From positions 442,713 through 457,452 of the forward strand of contig CP070771.1 in NCBI GenBank assembly GCA_020345785.1: a stretch of 14,740 bases of DNA. Direction: 5' to 3'. Source of the DNA: Desulfobacterales bacterium (GTDB lineage Bacteria > Desulfobacterota > Desulfobacteria > Desulfobacterales > JAFDCJ01). The translations under genes were made by a program, and so were the position numbers. Numbering within the stretch: position 1 is the stretch's first letter; every line of letters begins with the position of its first letter. This document shows positions 1 to 7,092 of the stretch, in pieces. Under the pieces are notes generated by a model. That model worked only from the letters and a program-made list of their open reading frames with translations, did not search any database and was not told the origin of the DNA.

Positions 1-23
1 CCCAACAGGTAAAGCAATGTCTT

Positions 24-48
24 GTAGGGGCGGGCTTTACGCCCGCCC
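24..48. repeat. REP-like hairpin preceded by GTAG
   Basis: The tetranucleotide GTAG (24-27) is followed by a perfect 8-bp stem, GGGCGGGC (28-35) and GCCCGCCC (41-48), with loop TTTAC. GTAG plus a GC-rich palindrome is the classic form of REP sequences processed by RAYT transposases, and a RAYT gene lies at 6037-7050. It lies downstream of the minus-strand Yip1-like gene, so it could equally act as a transcript-end hairpin, but no T-tract follows on the minus strand. The rest of 1-178 shows no gene. Confidence 0.5.
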
Positions 49-178
49 GGATTGGTTGTCGGAATCTGGAAATCGCTCAGATTAGGTTATAGTTAAAGTC
101 AGGCAACCCAGTTCTGTACCTTCAAACCGGGTATTATCAATTTGTGCTTTTTGATGATGTACACGGAAAAAAAGCGGA

Positions 179-718
179 TTAATTCGTCTGTGTTGCTTCA
201 AATCCTCCTAGCAACCCAAAAACCAGAGCGAAAAGGGCGATCTGGACAATCCAACCGATAATACAGACGCCGACTGCGCGCCAGGTACTTTTATAATCCA
301 GCGCTTGCCTGACAGCAATGACCATCGCCACCAGCATCCAGATGCCGACAACGAAATTGACGATGACTGCCAGCATCGGGATGATTCCCAAAATGCGCAG
401 GAGTCCGGGGGAACTGGAGAATCCGATGGTACGCAGCAACTCCCCATAGTCTGCTTTTGTTTGAGGTTCAGGTAACAGCCTTGTTCCAATAAAATATGTC
501 AGAAACGCCCAGAAAAACCATGCCACCAGGGCAGTTATGGTCCCGAGCACAAGTCCCTTTAACCCCGTTGTTCCGATGGTTCCAACCCCGGCCGCAATAC
601 TGGAAAGTATGACCACGCCCATGGCCTGACCCATGGCGTTTTTATCAGCTTCGACCTCTTCATAGAGATTAACATCCAGTTTTGCGGCTCGTATCATCCG
701 TTGTGTGAAGGATGCCAT
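179..718 (-). CDS. Yip1-family integral membrane protein
   Basis: A 179-residue, strongly hydrophobic protein. A short amphipathic N-terminus (about 1-28) is followed by four or five membrane segments at roughly 30-50, 54-78, 106-137 and 147-171, with a polar loop around 82-100. The arrangement, and a conserved-looking stretch near 133-150 (AVRQALDY then STWRAV), match bacterial Yip1-domain proteins, whose function in bacteria is largely unknown. The start is well supported: AGGAGG (724-729 on the plus strand as CCTCCT) lies 5 nt before the ATG. The gene begins 40 nt after the stop of the upstream DUF4143 ATPase on the same strand, so co-transcription is possible but not demonstrated. Family assignment is from sequence style; a generic hypothetical membrane protein is the alternative. 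Confidence 0.8.
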   Translation of the reverse strand: MASFTQRMIRAAKLDVNLYEEVEADKNAMGQAMGVVILSSIAAGVGTIGTTGLKGLVLGTITALVAWFFWAFLTYFIGTRLLPEPQTKADYGELLRTIGFSSSPGLLRILGIIPMLAVIVNFVVGIWMLVAMVIAVRQALDYKSTWRAVGVCIIGWIVQIALFALVFGLLGGFEATQTN

Positions 719-758
719 GTCTACCTCCTTTTACTGACCCGATTAAAATAATTTTACT

Positions 759-1904
759 TTACAATAATTGCAAATCTTTTAAAAATTCGTTAGCGGAAAG
801 CATTCTGGCGGAGTCTTTTGATTTTTTGCGTTTAAGGCTGTAAACAACCTGGAAAGGTGTTGCTTTTCTTAATTTGTCATGAAAACGAAACAATGAGGGA
901 GAAAAACTATCATCGCTTAATTTCACTTCAATCATGCATCGCGGACGGTTATCGACAACAGCCAGAAAATCAACTTCATTCTTTTCTTTGTCTCTGAGAA
1001 AGTGCAGGGCTACCCGGCTTCCGGTTGTGTCTTCGATCAGATGAAGTTCGCGCAGCAAAGCGCATGCGACTGTATTTTCAACCTTTGCCCCGAGGTCTCC
1101 CTCGACAGCCCCGGTATCATACAGATAATATTTCGACTCTTTCAAAAGGCTGCGCGCTATATTTTTGTGGTACGGTCTGACCGGAAAAACGATATACAGA
1201 TTTTCCAAAATCTGCAGCCAGTGTTTAACCGTGTGAATGGATACCTGAAGATCATTTGCAAGCGCCGTATAAGACGTGGTGGATCCGACCCGGGTTCTCA
1301 ACAGGTCGATCAGGATCTCGATAGACTTGATATCCCGCACGTTTTCCAGATCCAAAAGATCCTCTCTGATAATTGTGTCCGTATGAATCCTTCTGAAGCG
1401 TTTCGCAAAAGTTTCACTGTTTCTTAAATACGGTTCCGGAAATCCACCGACTTTAAGTAATTTGTCCAGTGCCGTCTCAGCGCTTTCCCCAAGGTAGCCG
1501 CATATCTCTTTAACTGTCAATGGATGCAGACGATAGTAGAAAAAGCGGCCGGCCAAAGATTCCCCGCCTTTTCTATAAGTATCCAATCTGGCTGAGCCCG
1601 TTACAAGCAGAGCCGGCGATATGCCCTCGGTATCATAAATGCCCTTGATCCATGATTTCCATTTTTTCATTTTATTGAGCTCATCAAAGATCACAAGTTC
1701 GGCACTTCTATCCCATTCTTGAGCACCAATGATTCGCCGGTCCGAAGCAGCGTCATAATTTAAATAAACATGCGAGGGGGTCAACTGCTTTGACAATGTC
1801 GTTTTGCCGACTTGTCTCGGCCCTGAAAGGAGCACGATTTTTTCATTCAGGTCTTGGCGGATGTAGTTTTCTAAATACCGTTGCATATGGCTATTATGAA
1901 CCAT
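759..1904 (-). CDS. AAA+ ATPase with DUF4143 C-terminal domain
   Basis: A 381-residue ATPase of the AAA_14/DUF4143 family. Walker A is GPRQVGKTT (28-36), Walker B LVIFDE (70-75), and VTGSAR (101-106) fits a sensor-type strand. A helical DNA-binding-like region (about 205-240) is followed by the DUF4143 part, which ends in a PD-(D/E)XK-like pattern: E310, D312, then E326-V-K328. These proteins are common, usually solitary, often on mobile or variable DNA, and of unknown physiological role; binding DNA or a partner with ATP is inference. Start choice is uncertain. The ATG at 1904 has only weak upstream complementarity to 16S rRNA; the in-frame ATG at 1886 (residue 7, MQRYLENYI) agrees better with where family members usually begin, and sits about 7 nt after a possible -10 box, which would give a leaderless mRNA. 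The protein looks intact. Confidence 0.9.
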   Translation of the reverse strand: MVHNSHMQRYLENYIRQDLNEKIVLLSGPRQVGKTTLSKQLTPSHVYLNYDAASDRRIIGAQEWDRSAELVIFDELNKMKKWKSWIKGIYDTEGISPALLVTGSARLDTYRKGGESLAGRFFYYRLHPLTVKEICGYLGESAETALDKLLKVGGFPEPYLRNSETFAKRFRRIHTDTIIREDLLDLENVRDIKSIEILIDLLRTRVGSTTSYTALANDLQVSIHTVKHWLQILENLYIVFPVRPYHKNIARSLLKESKYYLYDTGAVEGDLGAKVENTVACALLRELHLIEDTTGSRVALHFLRDKEKNEVDFLAVVDNRPRCMIEVKLSDDSFSPSLFRFHDKLRKATPFQVVYSLKRKKSKDSARMLSANEFLKDLQLL

Positions 1905-1920
1905 ACTTCAAGAAAGTCAA
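1893..1920 (-). promoter_or_regulatory. Possible sigma70-type promoter of the DUF4143 ATPase
   Basis: On the minus strand TTGACT (1915-1920) is followed after 16 nt by CATAAT (1893-1898). A transcript starting about 7 nt downstream of the -10 would begin at or next to the ATG at 1886. This is motif matching only. Confidence 0.4.
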
Positions 1921-1950
1921 GACTATTATGAAGTTGGCTTCAAAATAGTC
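1921..1950. repeat. 30-nt inverted repeat directly upstream of the DUF4143 promoter
   Basis: Arms 1921-1933 (GACTATTATGAAG) and 1938-1950 (CTTCAAAATAGTC) pair at 12 of 13 positions around loop TTGG. It abuts the putative -35 box (1915-1920), a typical place for an operator; half of the arm (CTATTATGAA) recurs at 1891-1900, overlapping the putative -10. It could bind a repressor or form an mRNA hairpin; which is unknown. Confidence 0.5.
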
Positions 1951-2110
1951 GAATAGTCGGCCCCACCGTCATTGCGAACGGGCACGCCATGAGCCGACGG
2001 TTGGTACCGTTCAGCGGCGCCAAGATTTGATGGGAATTTTGTATAAAATGTTATGGAAACTCTGAGAAGTTAATCTTTTTTCATTTTGAATTGTATTTTT
2101 AGCATTTAAA

Positions 2111-2593
2111 TCAGACAAAACCTTTTAAAAGATGATCAAAATCGGCAACAATATGTTGCCAGTTTTCGGTAATCTGCTTTTCCTGCCGCGCGATCCATCC
2201 AAGCTCATGCTCACCGATCAAACCGCTCCGGACACATTCCTGCACCTCGTCCCGATCGAGAATCTCAAGCCGACCCCGGGCGTCGATCCAGATATCCAGC
2301 AGCAGATCCAGATAGGTCACCCGGTCTGTTTCCACCTGCAGATCACGGCAAATGTGAAACAGGTATCCTTCCAGCACATCCAGCGGATTCATCATCTTCC
2401 AGACAACATAGCCCATCGCCTCCCGGTAATAGGCATAGGTGGTCGAACCCGTGTCAAAGAAAACCGCGCCGACACTGCCGGGCCGATCATTGACATATTT
2501 TATGATAATATAACCTTGGCCGCGTTTGAGCAGATCACACAGAAAGGATTGGTCCGGTTTGTTGATATGACGTTTTATCTCCAGTACTTTCAT
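2111..2593 (-). CDS. DUF402-domain protein
   Basis: A 160-residue soluble protein matching the DUF402 fold (FomD/Ntdp/FAU-1-like). The diagnostic part is YLDLLLDIWIDARGR (94-108) then LEILDRDE (109-116), the usual core of the family, preceded by YVVWKMMNP and the YLFHICRD segment (62-84). Characterised DUF402 members are nucleoside di- and triphosphate phosphatases or an RNA-binding ribonuclease relative; which applies here cannot be told from sequence. The upstream reading frame meets a stop before any alternative start, so the ATG at 2593 is fixed, though its ribosome site is weak. It lies 91 nt after the Lin0512 gene on the same strand and may be the third gene of the typA cluster. Confidence 0.8.
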   Translation of the reverse strand: MKVLEIKRHINKPDQSFLCDLLKRGQGYIIIKYVNDRPGSVGAVFFDTGSTTYAYYREAMGYVVWKMMNPLDVLEGYLFHICRDLQVETDRVTYLDLLLDIWIDARGRLEILDRDEVQECVRSGLIGEHELGWIARQEKQITENWQHIVADFDHLLKGFV

Positions 2594-2684
2594 ACAAAAT
2601 CAGGCAGAACGTGCACCATTTTCTGCCCTCCATAAGGCCGGCAAGTTTGGTTTGCGCCATCCCTTTTCTGAGAGCCGCAAATTT

Positions 2685-3053
2685 TCACTTCGTAACAAAT
2701 ACGGTTATAGCTGCATTTGCCACCACAATTTGATCGCAGGCCGGTGCAAACTGCGGCACACAGAGCCCCCGGGCCGTCATTCCGCCCTGCACCGCAACGG
2801 CGCTTTTGCGGCCGATAGGAACTTCGGCCATCACTTTTTCAAGATCCACTTTTTCGGGATTCGGAGATGCGACCTGTATTTCCACGACGACATCCTCAAG
2901 ATTATTGATTTCTAAAATTTCCAAAAGTCCGCACAGACAGCTTCGGGAAACCGCATCTTTGACAGCGCGGCAGGCTGCTTTGGTGACATTTTCCCCGTGA
3001 ATATCGATACCGGTTCCAATTTCAACGATAAAGCGTTTACGTTTTTCATTCAT
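2685..3053 (-). CDS. Lin0512-family protein
   Basis: A 122-residue protein resembling the Lin0512 family (PF09585), small conserved proteins of unknown function. Visible family traits are the N-terminal VEIGTGIDIHGENVTKAACRA (10-30), a central acidic-basic segment with VEIQVASPNPEKVD, the glycine-rich VQGGMTARG, and the terminal VVANAAITVFV. The start overlaps the end of typA: the bases ATGAATGA hold both the ATG of this gene and the TGA of typA (8-nt overlap), with AAGGA inside the typA end as ribosome site. Translational coupling to typA is therefore likely. No function is proposed beyond that link. Confidence 0.8.
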   Translation of the reverse strand: MNEKRKRFIVEIGTGIDIHGENVTKAACRAVKDAVSRSCLCGLLEILEINNLEDVVVEIQVASPNPEKVDLEKVMAEVPIGRKSAVAVQGGMTARGLCVPQFAPACDQIVVANAAITVFVTK

Positions 3054-4896
3054 GGCCGATTTCCTTTTTCATCCTGGCACCGCGCAGGGTGTAGCGCTTG
3101 TGGGCCGACAGGACGGCCTTGCGCATGCGCACCGATCGGGGGGTGACTTCCACGAGTTCGTCCTCCCGGATAAAGCTGATGGTCTGCTCCAGCGTGAGGG
3201 GTTTGATGGGCGTAAGGATGACGTTCTCGTCCTTGCCGGCGGCCCGCATATTGGTCAGCTTTTTTTCCTTGCAGGCATTGACGTTGATATCCTGGCTGCG
3301 GTTGTGCTCGCCGATGATCATCCCTTCGTATACCGGATCACCGGGAACGATAAAAAGCCGCCCCCGGGGCTCCAGGTTGAACAGGGCATAGGCGACGGCA
3401 CGGCCGCTGCGATCGGCCACGATGGAGCCGGTAAACCGGCTGGGGCACTCCCCCCGGAATTGACTGTAGCCGTCAAAAAGGTGGTTCATAATCCCGGTCC
3501 CTCGGGTGTCGGTCAGAAACTCGTCGCGGTATCCGATCAGCGTCCGCGCCGGTATCGAAAATTCGATCCGCACCCTGCCTTTGCCGTTATTGATCAGGTT
3601 GGTCATTTTTCCCTTGCGCAGCGAAAGCTTTTCCGTGACCACACCCAGAAAGCGTTCTTCGCAGTCGATCAGCAAACGCTCCATGGGCTCGCGCTTTTCG
3701 CCGTTTTCAAAGCGGTAGATCACCTCAGGCCGGCCGACACAAAATTCATAGCCCTCCCGGCGCATGGTTTCGATCAGAATTGCCAGCTGAAATTCACCCC
3801 GGCCCTTGACCAGAACGCTGTCCCGCTCAGCGGTTTTTTCCACTTCAATGGCCACGTTGACGAGGTCCTCTTTCATCAGCCGCTCCCTGAGGCGGCTGGA
3901 CTGCACGTATTTTCCTTCTTTACCGGCAAACGGGGAGTTGTTGATGGTAAATTTCATGGAAACCGTGGGTTCATCCACCCGGATGCGGGGCAGGGCCCGG
4001 GGAGCCTGCTGATTGCAGATGGTGTCGCCGATTTCGACGTCGTCGATACCCGCCAGCACCACGATGTCTCCGGTCTGAACTTCGCCGGCGTCTTTTAATT
4101 GCATGCCTTCGTATACCTGGAGTTTGGATACTTTGAGGGGAGTGGGAGTCGCGTTTTTATCCAGGCACACCAGACTGTCGTTGGAACGGGCGGTTCCGTT
4201 GAATATTTTGCCAACGGCCAATCGGCCCAAATAGTCCGAGTAGCCCAGATCCGATACCAGCATCTGAAAAGGAGCGTCGCCATCGTGCGCCGGTCCGGGG
4301 ATCGTATCAATAATGGTATCGAAAAGAAGGTTAAGGTTTTCACCCTCCTCGTAAGGATCTTTGACGGCGATGCCCTCCCGACCGATGGCGTACAACAGCG
4401 GGAACTCGAGCTGCGCTTCAGTGGCATCCAGATCTATCAGCAAATCGTATATCTCGTCCAGGACCTGCTCCGGTCGCGCGTCACTGCGGTCGATTTTGTT
4501 GATAACCACCACAATTTTAAGGCCGGCCTCCAGGGCCTTTTTGAGGACAAACCGGGTTTGGGGCAAAGGCCCCTCGGAAGCGTCCACCAGCAAAATCGCC
4601 CCATCCGCCATCGAAAGCGCTCTCTCGACTTCACCCCCGAAATCAGCGTGCCCGGGCGTATCGATGATATTGATGCGAACGCCCTTCCACATCACCGAAC
4701 AGTTCTTGGCAGCAATGGTGATGCCACGCTCTTTTTCGAGATCCAGCGTATCCATGAGTCGTTCGTCGATCTGCTGGTCGGCCCTGAAAAGACCGCTTTG
4801 CCTGAACATGGCATCCACCAGGGTGGTCTTGCCGTGGTCGACATGCGAGATGATGGCAATGTTCCGAATACTGTCGTTGGTCATTAAGTCGCGCAT
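3046..4896 (-). CDS. typA: GTP-binding protein TypA/BipA
   Basis: A 616-residue translational GTPase of the EF-G-like superfamily that acts on the 50S ribosome in assembly and stress adaptation. GTPase motifs are all present: G1 HVDHGKTT (18-25), G2 RGITI (57-61), G3 DTPGH (79-83), G4 NKID (133-136). Beta-barrel domain II follows, then domains III and V and the BipA-specific C-terminal domain rich in basic residues (about 580-612). Length is typical of the family (about 600-615). The ATG at 4896 is kept because AAGGA lies 12 nt upstream; the in-frame ATG at 4884 (MTNDSIRN) is closer to where many orthologues begin. The end overlaps the Lin0512 gene. No missing residues or frameshift seen. Confidence 0.97.
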   Translation of the reverse strand: MRDLMTNDSIRNIAIISHVDHGKTTLVDAMFRQSGLFRADQQIDERLMDTLDLEKERGITIAAKNCSVMWKGVRINIIDTPGHADFGGEVERALSMADGAILLVDASEGPLPQTRFVLKKALEAGLKIVVVINKIDRSDARPEQVLDEIYDLLIDLDATEAQLEFPLLYAIGREGIAVKDPYEEGENLNLLFDTIIDTIPGPAHDGDAPFQMLVSDLGYSDYLGRLAVGKIFNGTARSNDSLVCLDKNATPTPLKVSKLQVYEGMQLKDAGEVQTGDIVVLAGIDDVEIGDTICNQQAPRALPRIRVDEPTVSMKFTINNSPFAGKEGKYVQSSRLRERLMKEDLVNVAIEVEKTAERDSVLVKGRGEFQLAILIETMRREGYEFCVGRPEVIYRFENGEKREPMERLLIDCEERFLGVVTEKLSLRKGKMTNLINNGKGRVRIEFSIPARTLIGYRDEFLTDTRGTGIMNHLFDGYSQFRGECPSRFTGSIVADRSGRAVAYALFNLEPRGRLFIVPGDPVYEGMIIGEHNRSQDINVNACKEKKLTNMRAAGKDENVILTPIKPLTLEQTISFIREDELVEVTPRSVRMRKAVLSAHKRYTLRGARMKKEIGHE

Positions 4897-4947
4897 CGTT
4901 GGTGTTTATCCTTATAGAATCCTTTTGCCGGTCGAACCGGAAGATGA

Positions 4948-4975
4948 AATATAACCATCGAAGTCCCAATTACAA
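4948..4975 (-). promoter_or_regulatory. Candidate typA promoter
   Basis: On the minus strand TTGTAA (4970-4975) is separated by 16 nt from TATATT (4948-4953), about 50 nt before the typA start. This is a reasonable sigma70-type match; no experimental basis. A short palindrome CCGGT-CGA-ACCGG (4928-4940) lies in the leader between promoter and start. Confidence 0.4.
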
Positions 4976-5043
4976 GAGCCTTCCGCCATTTGAAAAGGTT
5001 CTGCAAGGCCGCTGCTTTTTCCCTGAACTTGGCATCTTTTTCA

Positions 5044-5083
5044 ATTCTCTGAAAAGAGGTTGAATTTCACGTCGTCAGAGAAT
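5044..5083. repeat. Inverted repeat, 9-bp perfect arms
   Basis: ATTCTCTGA (5044-5052) pairs with TCAGAGAAT (5075-5083) across a 22-nt loop. It is distal in the typA upstream region; function unknown. Confidence 0.4.
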
Positions 5084-5244
5084 ATGATGAACCACAGCCG
5101 CTTTGCGGCATGCATGGCCCTGATTCTATATGCGGTTATTACTAGGGAGTTCATTAGTGATTAGATATGGATTTACCGCCCGAGCTTGCATCCCGCACCG
5201 CGGGGCTTCGCTCGAGACGCAAAGATCGCAGAGGAACTTTTCTT

Positions 5245-5306
5245 TTAACTTTCTGGTGACCTGTCGTCGCTAAAGCTATGCCAAGGCAGGGAGGCCAGAA
5301 AGTTAA
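5245..5306. repeat. Inverted repeat, 12-bp perfect arms
   Basis: TTAACTTTCTGG (5245-5256) pairs perfectly with CCAGAAAGTTAA (5295-5306). Inside, CCTG and CAGG can continue the stem after a short internal loop, making a 62-nt fold-back unit. It resembles a small palindromic interspersed element more than a terminator. Confidence 0.6.
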
Positions 5307-5392
5307 CAATGCACGCCTCTCGGGTAATAGTTTCGCCGGCGGTTTCAAGCCGTTACGCTTAGATGGTTTTCTTCGTTTAAGGCGGATTGCTC

Positions 5393-5478
5393 TTTATGTT
5401 TGCCGGAGGCCGACCGCTTAAAATACTCAACAGATCGGTCATCCCGTCCATGCGGGGCCTCTCAACGGCAAACATAAA
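5393..5478. repeat. Inverted repeat, 13-bp perfect arms
   Basis: TTTATGTTTGCCG (5393-5405) pairs perfectly with CGGCAAACATAAA (5466-5478); the stem resumes inside with GAGGCC and GGCCTC after a small bulge. The 86-nt unit looks like a short palindromic mobile or REP-like sequence. Confidence 0.6.
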
Positions 5479-5632
5479 ATGAATATTCTCTGCGCACTCT
5501 GCGGCTCTGCGGTGAAAGTTGAATCCTAAATGTCTAAATAATTATTGCCGCACTAGTAAAGGGTGGACAGAAATTATTTCAGCATCTACTTGAGCTGGAA
5601 CGAGAACGTGAAGCATTCAGGAACACGTCGAT

Positions 5633-5995
5633 ATGCGTGGCAATAAACGTAAAACGTCAGAAGTCCATATACCGACCGAAGCGATCCTCGAGAGCATTTC
5701 GGACGGTGTCTTTACAGTGGACATGCAATGGCGGATCACCTCGTTTAACCGTGCGGCCGAGGAGATCACAGGCGTGCCGCGCCGGGAGGCGATCGGCCGG
5801 CACTGCTCGGATGTGTTTCGCTCCAGCATGTGCGGGACCTCATGCGCGCTGCAACAGACCTTGAAGACGGGCAAACCCATCATCGGCCAATCCTGCTACA
5901 TCATCGATGCGGACGGAAATCGCATTCCCATCAGTATTTCAACTGCCGTGCTGGGGATGCCGAGGGAGGGAAAAAGAGGGGACGTCCTCAAATAA
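5633..5995 (+). pseudogene. Truncated PAS-domain regulator (N-terminal fragment)
   Basis: The 120-codon frame encodes a PAS domain (about residues 15-107): ILESISDGVFTVDMQWRITSFN then RAAEEITGVPRREAIGR and a cysteine-containing segment (C58, C67, C71), ending ISISTAVL. This is the style of the sensory N-terminus of sigma54-dependent activators, which continue into an AAA+ domain and a Fis-type HTH of some 300 more residues; none of that is present downstream. The last residues enter the inverted end of the RAYT element (5978). Just before that the frame appears to slip: the +1 frame reads DAEGG after the AVL, as expected in PAS C-termini, so a one-base loss near 5953-5956 is likely. The ATG at 5633 has a modest AGGAA ribosome site and a stop upstream in frame. 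Interpreted as a dead gene remnant. Confidence 0.75.
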
Positions 5996-7069
5996 CTCAA
6001 TTGACAAACTCAAATCAAACTGGTAACCAAATACCCATGCCCAGATCAGCCAGATTAGACGCTCCTGGCGTTTTGCATCACGTGATGATCCGCGGGATTG
6101 AGCGCCGCAAAATTTTTTGGACCAACCGTGACCGAGATGAATTTTTGGAGCGCTTTGGTACACTATTGACTGAGACCAAGACACAGTGTTTTGCCTGGGT
6201 GCTCATGCCCAATCATGCCCATTTTTTATTACGCAGTGGGAGCACCGGATTACCGACATTAATGCGCAGGCTTTTGACCGGATACGTCGTTAGCTTCAAC
6301 CTGAGACACAAGCGGCATGGCCTTCTGTTTCAAAATCGCTATAAGTCGATCATCTGCCAGGAGGACAAGTATTTTAAAGAGTTGGTTAGATACATCCACC
6401 TCAATCCTTTGCGGGGCAATATTGTTAAGGATATTTTCGAGTTAGGTGATTTTTCCTATTGTGGCCACGGGGTGTTGTTGGACAAGATGAATGTATCCTG
6501 GCAGAATGTTGATTATGTCCTCGGATATTTCGGCAATTCCAAGCGCGAAGCCAAGCGCCGTTATCTTTCCTATGTGGAGGCTGGAATCACCCAAGGTCGC
6601 AGGGATGACCTTGTCGGCGGAGGGCTGATTCGAAGCCTGGGGGGGTGGGATGCAGTCAAACGTGCTAAAAATCGAGGTGCCCAGCGCATCAAAGGGGATG
6701 AACGCATTCTGGGCGACAGCGATTTTGTGCAAAGCATTTTAGCTAAAGCCGATGAACGCTTAAACCGCAAGTATGAATTAAAACAGCTCGGGTACGATTT
6801 GGACAAGATTGCAGAGAGGGTTTGCAGCATTTACGAATTGGATTCCGCGTATTTGTTTTCCAAGGGCCGCCAAAAAAAAAGAGTGGCTGCCCGAAGTTTA
6901 TTTTGTTACTGGGCGTCACGGAAATTGGGAATTTCGCTGACGGATTTGGCCAGAAAGCTAGACATTAGTCCAACTGCCGTTGGATATGCCGTTATCAGAG
7001 GGGAAGCGATCGTAAGTAAATACAATTTTCAATTAATCGAAAATAATTGAGTTTCTTGAGGACGTCCCC
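5978..7069 (+). mobile_element. RAYT (Y1 HUH) transposable element with inverted ends
   Basis: The element runs between two 25-nt ends, 5978-6002 (begins GGGGACGTCCTCAA, ends ACTCAATT) and 7045-7069 (begins AATTGAGTTT, ends GAGGACGTCCCC). They are inverted copies differing at 2 positions, and each includes the palindrome GGACGTCC. The transposase gene fills the interior; its stop codon lies within the right end. No target duplication is expected for HUH enzymes and none is seen. The insertion truncates the PAS gene on the left and leaves 23 nt before the cysteine desulfurase start on the right. Confidence 0.75.
6037..7050 (+). CDS. REP-associated tyrosine transposase (RAYT) with DnaA-IV-like tail
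   Basis: A 337-residue Y1-type HUH transposase that nicks and joins single-stranded DNA. It opens MPRSARLDAPGVLHHVMIRG, the usual RAYT N-terminus. The metal-binding HUH is MPNHAHFLL (H60, H62); the likely nucleophile is Y119 in RYIHLNPLR. After a linker, residues about 245-330 resemble DnaA domain IV: VCSIYELDSAYLF, then VAARSLFCYWASRKLG, then a helix-turn-helix SLTDLARKLDISPTAVGYAV. That tail probably aids DNA recognition (inference). The open frame extends upstream to 5830, but those codons belong to the PAS gene in another frame; 6037 is the family-typical ATG and has no strong ribosome site. The frame is intact, so the element may be active. Confidence 0.9.
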   Translation: MPRSARLDAPGVLHHVMIRGIERRKIFWTNRDRDEFLERFGTLLTETKTQCFAWVLMPNHAHFLLRSGSTGLPTLMRRLLTGYVVSFNLRHKRHGLLFQNRYKSIICQEDKYFKELVRYIHLNPLRGNIVKDIFELGDFSYCGHGVLLDKMNVSWQNVDYVLGYFGNSKREAKRRYLSYVEAGITQGRRDDLVGGGLIRSLGGWDAVKRAKNRGAQRIKGDERILGDSDFVQSILAKADERLNRKYELKQLGYDLDKIAERVCSIYELDSAYLFSKGRQKKRVAARSLFCYWASRKLGISLTDLARKLDISPTAVGYAVIRGEAIVSKYNFQLIENN

Positions 7070-7092
7070 TTCTAACTTCTAAGGAGTTTATC

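Larger units (their letters stand above)
4976..5632. other. Gene-free region with three long-armed inverted repeats
   Basis: No ORF here has convincing protein character. What it does contain is structure: perfect inverted repeats at 5044-5083, 5245-5306 and 5393-5478 (listed separately), and a GC-rich nested hairpin near 5180-5216 (CGAGC and CCCGC arms with GCGGG and GCTCG). One open stretch at about 5547-5626 reads in one frame as a charged helical peptide (LLELEREREAFRN) without a start codon, perhaps remnant coding sequence. Confidence 0.5.

Noticed and set aside
759..1904. DUF4143 ATPase with a nuclease-like C-terminus as part of a defence system.
   Set aside because: No partner nuclease, methylase or toxin gene adjoins, and solitary members of this family are very common.
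3052..4887. Long plus-strand open frames opposite typA.
   Set aside because: They are antisense shadows of the clearly conserved GTPase frame and show no family features of their own.
5547..5626. Open frame reading like a charged helix (LLELEREREAFRN) upstream of the PAS gene.
   Set aside because: No start codon, only about 30 codons, and another frame over the same bases also looks protein-like; could be a remnant but not enough to call a gene.
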